A DNA stretch of 64,000 nucleotides, from assembly GCA_948567375.1 (NCBI GenBank), contig OX419761.1, positions 56,980,501-57,044,500 of the forward strand. The letters are read 5' to 3'. Shown here piece by piece: positions 32,320-43,500 of this stretch; positions within the stretch are counted from its first letter, which is position 1, and each line of letters begins with the position of its first letter. A model generated the notes under the pieces. It was not told the DNA's origin. It worked only from the letters and a program-made list of their open reading frames with translations, and ran no database searches. This DNA is from Lunularia cruciata (lineage: Eukaryota; Streptophyta; Marchantiopsida; Lunulariales; Lunulariaceae). A program made the position numbers and the translations under genes.

Positions 32320-35300
32320 TTAGTGCCCTGCAGACCCACCTCCGAATATGAGTGTGGCTACCTGTGGTGGCAGCCACGCAGCATTGCCTGAACTATGTGC
32401 TTCGTTTACAGAGCAATGGGTGTCAGCGATTGTCTTCGCTTCGTTCTTTCTCGGAGGTTCCTCCTTCGGTATATGCTTTCCTTGGAAAGGTTGTGACATA
32501 ATATTCACAACCACTATACCTGCACGAGCGACTACAAGAAATCCCAACAATGAAACTACAGGACGAATGGCCCAGTGCATAGACTCTATATGATGATACT
32601 TCTGTACGATGCCATCAATTTCTTGAATTCGCACAACCTCAACTTCGTCTGGATCTGCCCACCAACCTTTTCGATTCCAGAAACGGCCAGGAAAATCAAC
32701 CATCAGACCTCCATTTGGTAAGACGTTGACAATACGGCCCATGTCCCAACAACCAGGTTCCTTCTCTGGCCATTGGAAACGAGGAGACAATACATCGCTC
32801 CTCAGTCGTATGAACTGTCCAACAGATAAAGGGACAGCCTTCTCAAACTCCGATGGACATCCAGTCCACAAGCTCTCCCGACCCAAGAAAGCAACTTGCA
32901 CTTTACCATCAGCGTCCACATGATGCACCACCCCTATCCTTGAAGTCCGTTGTCCAATGGCTGCAGGACTGAGATCGACGGCCCACCCACCTCGCAGAAA
33001 TACCCAGTCTCCGGCAACAAGGCCACCAGAAACACGCTCAATCTCAGCTGGGTCAGCTCTCCAGACTTCCTTAGAACCTCTAAAAGTGACCGAGATGACT
33101 GCCTCATGCTCGTTAAGACCCACAACTGTTCCTTCTTTCTCATGACTGCCATGCGGTCCTCCAGCCCAACCAAAACGGGGAACAGAGACACGGTTTCTCA
33201 GCTTCACTTTTTCACCACTTCTGAACTTATTCTTCCACAAGGATAGGCGATTGCCACCAGAAACTTGGATAGGTTCTCCAAGCTTATCGCACAATTGTAG
33301 ATACACAGAATCCGGTCCAATCACCGCCTTCACTACCCCAATCTTGGTAAATTCACCACCAGGCTTTTCTCTGACACAAATCCAGTCTCCCTCTTGGAAA
33401 ACTTCATCGGGGCTGCAATTCAAAACTCAACTATCAATCACAACGTCGGATACGATTAAAATTAGGTCCCAGATTATTTATTCATGACTTCAATGTTTGT
33501 TCCCAATCTTGCTGATGACAATACACAACAACTGTACGCAGTTAAAAGCATACGGAATCTTCAATCGTCCAGACGATATGGTGCGTTAGGATGACAAATG
33601 AAACTTATGTCCACAAGCGCCCTTCCGCACGTATTTTGACGAAGACCAATCTAAAATCATGATATTTGGTTAGCCCGGGTGGTCTAGACAAGTGTGGTAG
33701 GGAGTAAGATCAGACTACGCCTCAATCAGATGATCACTCAGAATCTCTGAGACGTTGCAGTACTTTCTCCCAATTAAAAGAATAGAACCTGCCACCTGAA
33801 GATTCTGGCGAGTGATTGAAACACATCCACGCACACGTACCTCCGAAACGCACGGAGAATTTCTCCAAAAGTTGGGCGATTACGATAATCGTACTCGAAA
33901 CAAGCCCTCAATATGTGATGCACTCCAGGGGGAAGTCCAGCGGGTATTGACGGTTTCTCCCGCCTCACCACCACTGCATCTTGTATTTCATTAGCAGTCA
34001 ATTTAGCCCAAGGCTTCTCTCCAGAGATCATTTCAACAATGCTACAAGCGAAACCCCATGCGTCTGACTCGAAGCTTAATGGACCTCTTAGAGATGGGGT
34101 CCACTGCTCCGGAGCCATGTAATTAGGAGTCCCCATCCATGGAACTGGCTCAGATTTCGTAGCCGACTGTTCAAAGAAGAGCAGAGGGATGCCAAATTCT
34201 CCAAGAATGGCAGTGTCTTGGTCATCCAGAAGATAATTACATGGCTTCAAATTAAGAGCCAGTAACCCGCATGAATGGAGCTCCATTATACCACTGACGA
34301 TCTCCAGACCATATCTGCCAGTAGCACCACAACTTGAATAAAGAAGCCATAAGATCTGAACCCAGTTGTGAAGCCCATGTATGCATACTAAACGAATTAT
34401 TGTGCTTCTTTACGAATCAAATCACTGCTCTATAACGAACCTCAATCAAAGTAACCTCATAATCCAAGTGCAGTGAAACTTTTAAGCCATCCGATAACAA
34501 GAAGCAAATTTGTATCGAGCAACTTGGCGATGAAGCAGCCACTTATGACAACACCACTTTGATAAGCTCCCACAACGTTATAATTTTAAGCTGATCATCC
34601 ATCCAGGATTTCTCCTTAAAAATTCTGCTGCATAATTATGCCAGCAAGCAGCTGAGACAATCCCGTCACATAAACAACTAGTCCTAATGGTTCGGTGAGA
34701 GAAGAACTCCAATGTCATGAAATGACCGACCTTCTCGACATGATTTTCGTAATCTTCCATCCAAAAAGCTTACCAAGGTGAAGAGTGTTACCTCAAAACG
34801 TCTTTAACAGGGAGGGCGTTGCCAGGAAGTTTAGCCATTTTGTCGCCGATGGATCCTTCGTAAAATTTCATTATAATGCAAGCCTAAAATACACCAAAAG
34901 AAACCACTGTCAGATGAAAACTTCCGAGAAGGACGACTGACTATTAATCAGATGGCCTCCCCAAACCTTGTCTAAGGCATCTATAAGTTACGAAGCTCGT
35001 ATGGGCAGCCGCCGCGGGCAATGCAGGAAAGTCGATCCACGGGCCGAGAGAATAATGCTCTGGACTCAGAATGATATCCGGCTAAAGACCGGGGTCAATA
35101 ATATAGATTTGAACAAGACCGACAAACGATCAGTATTGCAGCTATCTCATGGAGCCTAGTTTTGATTACTTTCTTGGTCTACTTCTGTTCGGACAGGTCT
35201 AAGGCATCAGATATTCGCATCAGGCTATCATTGAATATACAGTATTGATAAAAGATTTAGACATACACCCGACTTCTGGATTTTATAAACACCCGAACAG

Positions 35301-35964
35301 ACCCTCATAGCTCTGCAAGGTCTCACTTAGTTATGCTTGCTCTTCAAACGTTTGCAATCACGCATGGTATATCTTCCATACAATATTTCGTCCGATTGAC
35401 AAACGAGCGTTGAAGAGGAGCAAATTATACATTAGAGCTGATTCTCAGTTCAACTTGAGACACATAATCTCTCCTAAGACAAGTAGAGTAGCAAAATTCC
35501 TCATTCAAGAGTAAGAACCGGAAAACTCTAATCAGTTTCTCCTTTTGAGTGGGGAAAATATTCTTAGACAATGGGTAGCTTACCTTCCCGTTTTTGGTCG
35601 AAATCCCTTGAGGCCAGCTGACAAGATTCAATCCCTGAGCCGACTGGAACAAAGCTTCGAACTTGCCCAACAGGATGCGAGCGCGGTCGTCGGCGATGAG
35701 TGGCAACATCTTTACTGCCACCTCATGAAATTCGTCAAATTCTTCTGTCGAATTGTGGAGAGTAGCGAGCCACACGTCACCAAAGAGGCCGCGGCCAACT
35801 CGATGCATCAACTTCAAATCATTAGGCTCAATCCAGGACGGTCGATGGTCTGAAGTTCCTAAAAATGCAGATGAGGAGCCAAATTGCTCAAAATCGTCAG
35901 CAGAGAGGTCCTCTTCCGAAGACGTGTGAGGCATAGAGTGACCAAACGTATCACCCCCCATCAC
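32320..35964 (-). CDS. KOC1-like kinase of the chloroplast outer envelope, with SH3-like repeats and a C-terminal membrane anchor
   Basis: Four minus-strand exons join in phase: 35964-35584, 34883-34792, 34314-33841, 33412-32320, giving 679 residues, a little longer than Arabidopsis KOC1 (At4g32250). That protein sits in the chloroplast outer envelope and is linked to protein import. Order: acidic N-terminus; kinase domain about 50-310 with GRGLFGDV (57-64), VAVK (Lys85) and APE in YMAPEQW (224-229); four SH3-like repeats of the Mind bomb/HERC2/KEG kind at about 325-377, 385-443, 451-508 and 514-576; one hydrophobic span at about 596-620 (VSLLGFLVVARAGIVVV); a polar tail. The HRD Asp is Asn179 (ALNLKPCN), and DFG reads EFG (197-199). 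As I recall, Arabidopsis KOC1 has similar changes. The ATG at 35964 follows an acceptor-like CTACAG at about 36003, which suggests a 5' UTR intron. No break was found. Confidence 0.9.
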
Positions 35965-37284
35965 TTCACTCAGATGTTTCCCGGAATGCGAGCGTGCCTG
36001 TAGTGCCAGCTTGCCCCGCTTATTGTACTTCTGTTCTGTATAGACATCAATTACACACAGTTGCGATCCACGTCAAGGTAAATAGCCTTAAATGTAGAGT
36101 AAAGGGAAGAGAACCTCTTTCTAAGAAACAAAGCAGTTGTAAACTGCCAAATACGTATTAGCAAGAAAATAGCACACATTTCAAAGATACCCAGCAGGAA
36201 AAGACAATCTACAAACACGACTGATTGAAGTACTTAAGATTACAAAATTGAACCCTGAATTGACGTATCTCGGGATACCAGAGCAGATACAGACAGTGAA
36301 AAAGACGAAATGGAGAACACAGAGAAAAGACGGCAATTGAGTAGGCAACCAACCGTCCGAGCCAAAATACGCTGCAACAATTTTCGTCCTCATTGGAAAC
36401 CTCCGAACAAACAAGCAGTCCTAGACCAAACTCACCTAGAACGCACACGACAAAAAAACGACTGTCCATCATCAATCGTGTAACAACTACAACATCTCAC
36501 GCGAGATCAATCAACCAGCTCCTTAATTGTAACACAGCAGCATCATCAATGTCTCCATCTCAATCAATCAAGCTCATCAAACTTATCATGATCGAGAAAT
36601 CCAGACAGTTTCAACATCGTGCAACAAATAATAAACTCACTCTATGAATACAACCTCAGACACATACCTCAAACACTCCCAAGGCCCCCTTGCCCGCTGC
36701 TCCTCCCGAACCCCACCACTCACAACAACAGCAACAATTATTCCGGAGGCTTGATTCTCGTCAATTTCCTCCCTACAGAAGTCTACTACATCACCATCTC
36801 ATCCATCAACTCCACCGCCACCTTTCTTCAAATCCAAGCAACAAAACTCCTTCCAATCACCAATCTTTCCCGTCCCGTCGCCACTGCCTCCTCTCCTCTC
36901 CTCTCCTCCTCTTCTCTCCTGTCCTCTTCGTCGATTGAGCCTCTTCGCGCCTCACTAGTATTAGATTACGATACTCGAGAAACAGACAGGGACGGAAGGA
37001 AGGAAGGACGGCGCGCGCGCGAACGGCTCCTTCCACCGCCGTGTAATTCCGTCGATCGAGTACGTCCAGAATGTCACGTGCCCCCAAGGTCGATTCTGAC
37101 GTCTCCATACACGGGACTAGTCTGTTTCATGATTACCACAACGAGGACGAGGTCCGTCATATTCTACTGTAGTGACTCACCATAGTCGCCTATTGTAGGT
37201 AAATGAATATCGAAGTTTTGTCGTTTCAGAAAATTCTTCTCGTTTATGTCAGAAGTTTATCTATTCTTCGAAAGAACATTGGGA
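35965..37284. other. 5' region of KOC1
   Basis: This stretch lies upstream of the KOC1 start (minus strand). It should hold the 5' leader, probably a leader intron, and the promoter. A CT-rich run at about 36885-36925 on the plus strand (GA-rich on the gene strand) and a GCGCGCGCGC block near 37011 mark the likely start region. The 188-codon plus-strand frame here is low-complexity and is not a gene. Confidence 0.5.
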
Positions 37285-37329
37285 AGGCGACCGCGTAGAA
37301 AAAACGAAGGATGGGAAGACCCCATCAAG
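37285..37329 (-). mobile_element. LINE copy 4, 45-bp 3' end
   Basis: Only the terminal stretch of the LINE is present (on the plus strand GGCGACCGCGTAG, then an A run, then GGATGGGAAGACCCCATCAA), ending sharply. It matches LINE copy 1 at 2961-3005 almost base for base. It fits an extremely 5'-truncated insertion. Confidence 0.75.
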
Positions 37330-37611
37330 ATGTCTAGTCTTCCAAAGAACTAGGACCTCGTGAGCCGTCTTCGTAACCCGTACAAATTTATCAGTATATT
37401 GGAGAAACCATCAGAATGAAACCTCATGAAAATATTTGATTTAATTTAACTTTTGCCTTCGCTAACTCTACTAGGTATTTAGAAAATGCAGACTGTCAAT
37501 AGTACCATTTACTTTTGGTGGGGAATACCTTGTCCTCCGAAGGACTTTGGACAGATAAATACCGGACATGTATGTCGTTTACTCTCAAATAGAGAAGAAA
37601 GCAGGCCATAT
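37330..37611. other. Short unassigned stretch between LINE pieces
   Basis: No gene or motif. It separates the 45-bp LINE end from the longer fragment. Confidence 0.4.
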
Positions 37612-39300
37612 AGAACACAAGAAGGATGGGAAGACCCAATCGGGCAGTACAAAGGGAGAGCAAAAGGAGGTAGAAATCTGCTCCATCTCATCTAAGATAT
37701 GAGAGCTATGCAAGTAGTAAGGTTTACGTACTACTGGAGCACCCAAAGAAGCATCATCTAGAGTGATTGCTCTTTTATGGATTACACCAGCCAATGCTCT
37801 CTGTAGAGCAATGGACACATGAGGTCTAAAATATACTACAAAGTATGAGAATGAGAGTGGTACCCCTTGGCGTCTAATATGATAAGCTCCCGTGCACTCT
37901 TCAACAAATGTATCGAACACCATGTCCATCACTCCATATAACTCCGAGGCTAGAGGAATAGAGAGGTGACATCGCTGCATACCCCTAAACTTGGAGACCT
38001 TATATGCTACAGCACCGCTTGCAGCCCATCCAGAGGATGAGTAATCACTCCTTCCAAAACTATATCATGCGTAGAGTCTATAACCACAACATCCGCCACT
38101 GTCACCCGATCATGTCAGACCAAGTACAAGTCTACTCTAACACATGTCATCTATAAAGAATATGAACGCTCCTCCAAGCAAGATATCCACTTTCTCGTGC
38201 CATAGCAAACACGATATCCTTGATGGCATCATGGGTAGCTATCCTCTGTCCTCCATAAGGACATCGTGTCATATGGACCATTGTTGCATCTAATGTAGAA
38301 CCACACTCACAAGTGAGTAAAAAAGATGCAGACGGGTGGCCAAACCTAAGCGGAAACTCATTGCTATAGAGAAAGTGGTTGGTGCGAGTCGAAATGCCCT
38401 AATGCAAGGTCAAGCTATGATCCAAGAGCCTACACCCTTGCCAAAGCAAGAGTGAAGATGTGCTCTAGTGGCATGAGGAATGGATGAGTCAACTAAGAGA
38501 GAATGTAGCATATGTTGACACTATCGCTCTATCAAGGAATAGTGCAAACCTCTAGTGTAATTTGAAAATCATGAAGCAAAGGATGGAAGGTCCTCACGTG
38601 CCCATGGAGATAGACCATCTCTTGTCTATTGCAATAACACCTAGAGAGAAAAGTATCCTTCCTCCACCTTGATCACATAAGTTTCCAAAATTGACCTATC
38701 AACAACCACAAAATGAGAAGAAAGTAAGGGTGCCGAGCAAGCACAACTACCTAAAAATGCTATAGGTGCTATCTATTCCATAGATAATAAGCCTACTCCT
38801 CCGCACGAGATCGGTAGAGATGCTCGTCTATGAGCCAAATCCCACATCACACCCTCAAATGTCCATGGTTCTATATCACACCCTCAAATGTCCATGGTTC
38901 TATGATATCACCAAAGACTCTCATGATCCTCCTATCAAAAGCTCTTAGAAGTGATAGGAAAGTCAAGTAGATCGAAGGGCAATACTAGAGGAGAGTATAC
39001 CAAAAGTCACAAGCTTATCTCCTAATAGAGGAAAAGCTCTTAGAAGTGATAGGAAAGTCAAGTAGATCGAAGGGCAATACTAGAGGAGAGTATACCAAAA
39101 GTCACAAGCTTATCTCCTAATAGAGGAAGGTCATCCACATGGAAAATATCCTTTGCACGTGCAACATCTAAAAAAGCATGCGACAAGCGTATCTCCTAAC
39201 AGAGAAAGGTCATCCACATGGAGAATATCATTTGCAAGTGCAATATCTAAGAAGCATGAGACAACATCCTGGGATCCTATTGGCACTCCAAGAATACATA
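37612..39300 (-). mobile_element. LINE copy 5, 3' half, decayed
   Basis: About 1.7 kb corresponding to 2990-4525 of LINE copy 1, same strand. The best open piece (37585-37980) encodes the C-terminal region with a FDTFVEECTGAYHIRRQGVP-like stretch. Many stops and indels. It contains a set of local tandem duplications (28, 95 and 79 bp) near its 5' side. Confidence 0.85.
38850..39285. repeat. Cluster of local tandem duplications in LINE copy 5
   Basis: Three neighbouring direct duplications: about 28 bp at 38850-38905 (ATCACACCCTCAAATGTCCA...), exactly 95 bp at 38937-39031 and 39032-39126, and about 79 bp starting at 39127 and 39206 (AAGGTCATCCACATGG...). LINE copy 1 has each segment once. Confidence 0.9.
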
Positions 39301-40566
39301 GTCCAAAATAGAGAAATCAATATTAAAAGATTTTAATTCAATGCTGAACCTACTGGAATTAAGAAAACTGTTATCGGGAGTATATATAGTGTTAGAAAGC
39401 ATTCCCGTATCATGTAATATGAAATATCACAATCCATTTTGGTTTGTAGAAAATATCCTGTTTGTAACTACAACCAATATCAGAGTACGTTAATTGGTTA
39501 ATTAAAACCTCTTCAAGTGGGTACATACCACATACTACACATAGTTTTACACATAGACTCTTTAGAAGGTTCTCCCAAGTGTATCATATCTCACCGCACT
39601 TACTGCAGTTCCCTTGTCGAATTTATTTTGATTCGACCAAACGTAATTTTTTGTGCATGTTGTATGTATGTATACTCTTGTAGAGACTCTCACTGCGTTC
39701 ACATATACGTATCAATTTAAAACACAACATTGGTAACAACCAGGTGGGGATTTGCCCCGATATACTCAAAGAATCTATTTGCGGGGCCATGCCAACTTTA
39801 TTTGTGGTATTTGCATGTTCAATTAGAATGAGCTTCTTTATACACGAAAAGTAAAGTAGTGAGATAATTTATATAAAGTTTTGAATTGTTTACAAAATAA
39901 CATTCTTTCCAAGGAGAAGTCAATTAGATCAACTTTCTCTTATTCAATGATAAAAGAAATCAGACTCAATCATTGTCGCGTTGCCTCCGCAATATTGTTC
40001 AAGTAATGGAAATTGATGTAAATGGGTGTCTAACATTCTTCGAAGCCATTTGAAACATCTACATTATTCATCATTACTTCGGTCACAAGTGAAGACAAGC
40101 AGGCACTTATGGATACCAGAAGCTCATGACCACATGATAGAAGTTTCATAGGTTATTCAGGCGTGAGATCTTCATTTTCTGTTGGAAATAATCTTTCATG
40201 TACTATGCTACAAATATTTATTATAAAAATACTCTGTAAGATCAGTAATTTTAACTAATTTTAACTTACCCCTTACTACAGTAAGTAGTGGAATGCCTGG
40301 GCTGACTGTGTAGTCCTGATTTACGTCGGCGGGGCCGGGGTCATTGTAGGCCGTACTTTCCCGTTCCCAATGGCACGGTCACACGACAAGCACTCGTATC
40401 CGTCCCAGCTAGGATGGAGTTGCGAGATCGGCGTTCATGTGAATCTAAACTCAGTCCGTGTCTCCGTCTGCCGTGGTCATCAGTGGCATCCACCTTCCCT
40501 TCGGATCAGAGCAGAGCAATTCCCCGAGGAGAACTTTGGAGATCTGAAGCTCTGTAGAGTTTGGCA
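39301..40566. other. Intergenic region and S4-gene upstream region
   Basis: AT-rich to about 40250, then more GC-rich with a likely promoter and 5' leader for the S4 gene. No other gene is recognised. A 71-codon frame from 40370 overlaps the presumed leader and has no motif. Confidence 0.45.
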
Positions 40567-43500
40567 ATGGCTGCCGTGGTCGTGAGTCATACTGGTCTTG
40601 CTTGGGCACGGAGCCTTGCATCTCTCCCAGCTCGGAGGTGGCCGCAAATTCCGTCAAAACTCAGAGGTGTGAGGGTTTTGCCAGGTGCGTGTGCAAGAAT
40701 TTGGAAGTTCTCAGCAGGATTGGGATGCGTTATCGAGCTCGTGATGCTTCAGTTTGTGCACCAGCTAACTTCAGTTCATGCGCTATATGTGGATTTTGCT
40801 AAACTGGTAGCCTTCTGGTTGGAATCTAGAATCTGGCTGATGGGAAGGGTGTATGTGGTTAGATGATGGGAGTTTGGTCCTGAAGGTCTGCTGTGAATGA
40901 TTCGCCGGAGCATGAGTTGTCGGGGAAGATTTCTTTGTAGTTTAGAGAATTGCTGAAAGATTGGTGCTTTCCCTGCTATTTTGACTTACCATATTCAAGA
41001 ATGCAAAGCGCCTGTGACAAGAATCTGAACATCCTAATATGGACATTCTTGTAGCAACAGTTTCATGACTGTCCTAGATAGGACTGTGTATTTGGTTCTG
41101 ATATATCAGAACGATTTTTCGGAGATCTACCGTTTTGTATATTTTTAAAGATTACTTAAAACTCCTGTTTTCGCACCAAATGTGTACTTTTATTACAGGT
41201 CGTTTTTTATACATAGAGACTTCGAACTACAGTTCGAAGTTTCTATGTATAGAAAACGATCTGTATTTGTTTACGACATTCATGAATTTGTTTAATTGGG
41301 CACTTTTCTTAAATGAACATAACTTGCGTCCTGCAAATCACCTCTCAGGGTTTTGTTCTCACCATTTCAGGTTTCATTTTACAGCAACTCAAAGTCTGTC
41401 CTTGTCTCAAGAACTTCGGCTTAATAGGGTTCATTGGGTTTGAAGTTGGCAGGAAGATGCTATGGAGCTGCTCTTTCTCGAGATGATAGAAATGAGTTGC
41501 TATCGGGTGTTGACCCGAGTAATATTGATGCAGTTACTCGCATCCTTGAGCAGGTACGAACGCTAGCCTGCGTGTTCTAAACATCCTGTCTCCTTTTGAT
41601 GAACCTGACGATAAACATGACCATCACCCCTCTGAATATTGTCATATGGTTGATGACTGTGCTGCTGTTGACCAGGGAAAACGAGCAGCTTCTCGATGGG
41701 AAGTTGCTCATTCAAGCTTCCTAACTCCTCCAACTCTACATGATGCCCTGATGGCATTGAAGCGTGTCGCTGATATCGGGATTGTTGTTACAGGTGGTTA
41801 TTCTGAGGTACTGTAAATAACAAATCACAAATTCTGTCTACTTCGTGGCTGAAGATTGGTTGCGATAGTTGCTGGCTTCATTCATGTTACGTACACCTGT
41901 GATTCTCAGAAAATTCACTCATCGTGCGATGTTGTTGGAGATGGTGGTTGAAACCTTTGATGCCGGACGAATGTGTGAAAACAATACTATAATACTATAT
42001 CCTATAAACACTATGAATACTATAAACAATACTATATACTATATCCTGTGTCCCATCCTTGAAGTAATCCTCCCGAATGGCCCGGAAATTATACTGGACC
42101 GTTTTTCAAGCAAGGAGGACAAATTGTTTCTAATCTGAGTTTTTCCATGTAATACTATGCATGGAACGATGAACATAGGTTGTTTTATAGTTGCTGGTTC
42201 AAGACTTCGAGAATAAGAGTAGCGGAGTAGCGGGGCTTAGTACTTACTTCCAGTTGTGGCTCGCATATTCGATGATTACAAGCGGACAAAGAAAAGTCGT
42301 GAGACAAAATGCGCCTCAAACTAGCAGCTTCCAAATAGCGCCCCAGAGAGGCAAGAGTTTACTCTGATCTCCTCTGGGAAAGATCAGAGATACAATAGAC
42401 GTAGTCACATCGCTTGCTTTCGCCACGAATTCGATTATCTAAACATTTCATCGTGTCAACTGGCCTTGTCAGTACAAGGATAGGTTGCTGGTCTGCTTTA
42501 CGCCGCATGGACCTTCACAACCGTCAATCACAGAACCTGTCGCCTTTTGTGCAGCAAGATCTTCTCGTCCTGAATTGGTACAGAGTGTACCACCTTAAAC
42601 ACTAACCTATGTATATGGTTAGGCAGAACGATGCCGACTTTCCCTAGGCAATATAGAGGCTATGACAAACTCAGTGCGCGAGGAAATTGAGGCCACCGCT
42701 GTAGCTGCTGTGAGGTGAGAAGTGGTTCTCATCTAACTCTACGTTTGTTTTTCTCCCGGCTTATAACTCCAAGTTGATGTAAATTTTGGAACGGGTAGAG
42801 CTGTACTAAGGATATGTAGGATAGAGTAGAGCTAGAAGTGCGTTAAAGATGTGTGGGAGGAGCGGTGCTTTCCTTGAAGAAGATGAAACCACTGACTTCA
42901 TTTCCTCCGTCTTAAGCACTTAGCTTTCAGGTCTGTCGATGTGGCGCTCTTTACGTTGTGGCCTTCTAGATGAATTTACATGTTTCTGCGGATACAGCTC
43001 ATTAAATTCATTCTGTGATTGCAGTATCTCTGGCAATTTCAAATATGATACAGCATCACACGGGGACTTTTTAGGCGCTGTATTGGGAACAGGCATCGTT
43101 CGTGAAAAAGTCGGAGATATTATTGTGAAGGTACGGAACGGTTTGCTTGCGGATAGCCATATATGGTAGGAGTTGAAAGTCAAGTTTCATCTGCCTAGTG
43201 CCTTCCAAGGAGTACTCGAACTATAGTAGAAGTCTGAAGAACGACCATGAACTCTGACACGATGAGATTCTCTGTATTCGACAGACTTCATGGCCTATCG
43301 GAAACGCCTTTCGGAGAATCACTTCTTTGTTCTTGTGCCAGAGTCTAGCACAAATGCTTAGTGGAAGTGCTTCATTCCATCTAACAATGAGGAAGGGCTT
43401 AGTTCCCTCTACCAAGGAGGAGATGTCTCTTGAGAGTCATTCATCACAAAAGTTGTTCATATCTCGAACTAGTGTATTGCATGACTTGGACTTTGATATG

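Noticed and set aside
32348-33246. Plus-strand frames of 81-98 codons
   Set aside because: They are antisense to KOC1 exon 4, which joins in phase with three upstream exons and gives a family match.
36619-37185. 188-codon plus-strand open frame
   Set aside because: It runs through the CT-rich and GCGC-rich 5' region of KOC1, is Ser/Pro/Leu low-complexity, and lacks any domain.
41990-42045. Repeated 'actataaacaatactata' phrases
   Set aside because: Simple AT-rich low-complexity sequence within intron 3 of the S4 gene, without structure beyond microsatellite-like slippage.
42920-43183. 87-codon minus-strand frame
   Set aside because: It overlaps exon 5 of the S4 gene on the opposite strand and has no motif.
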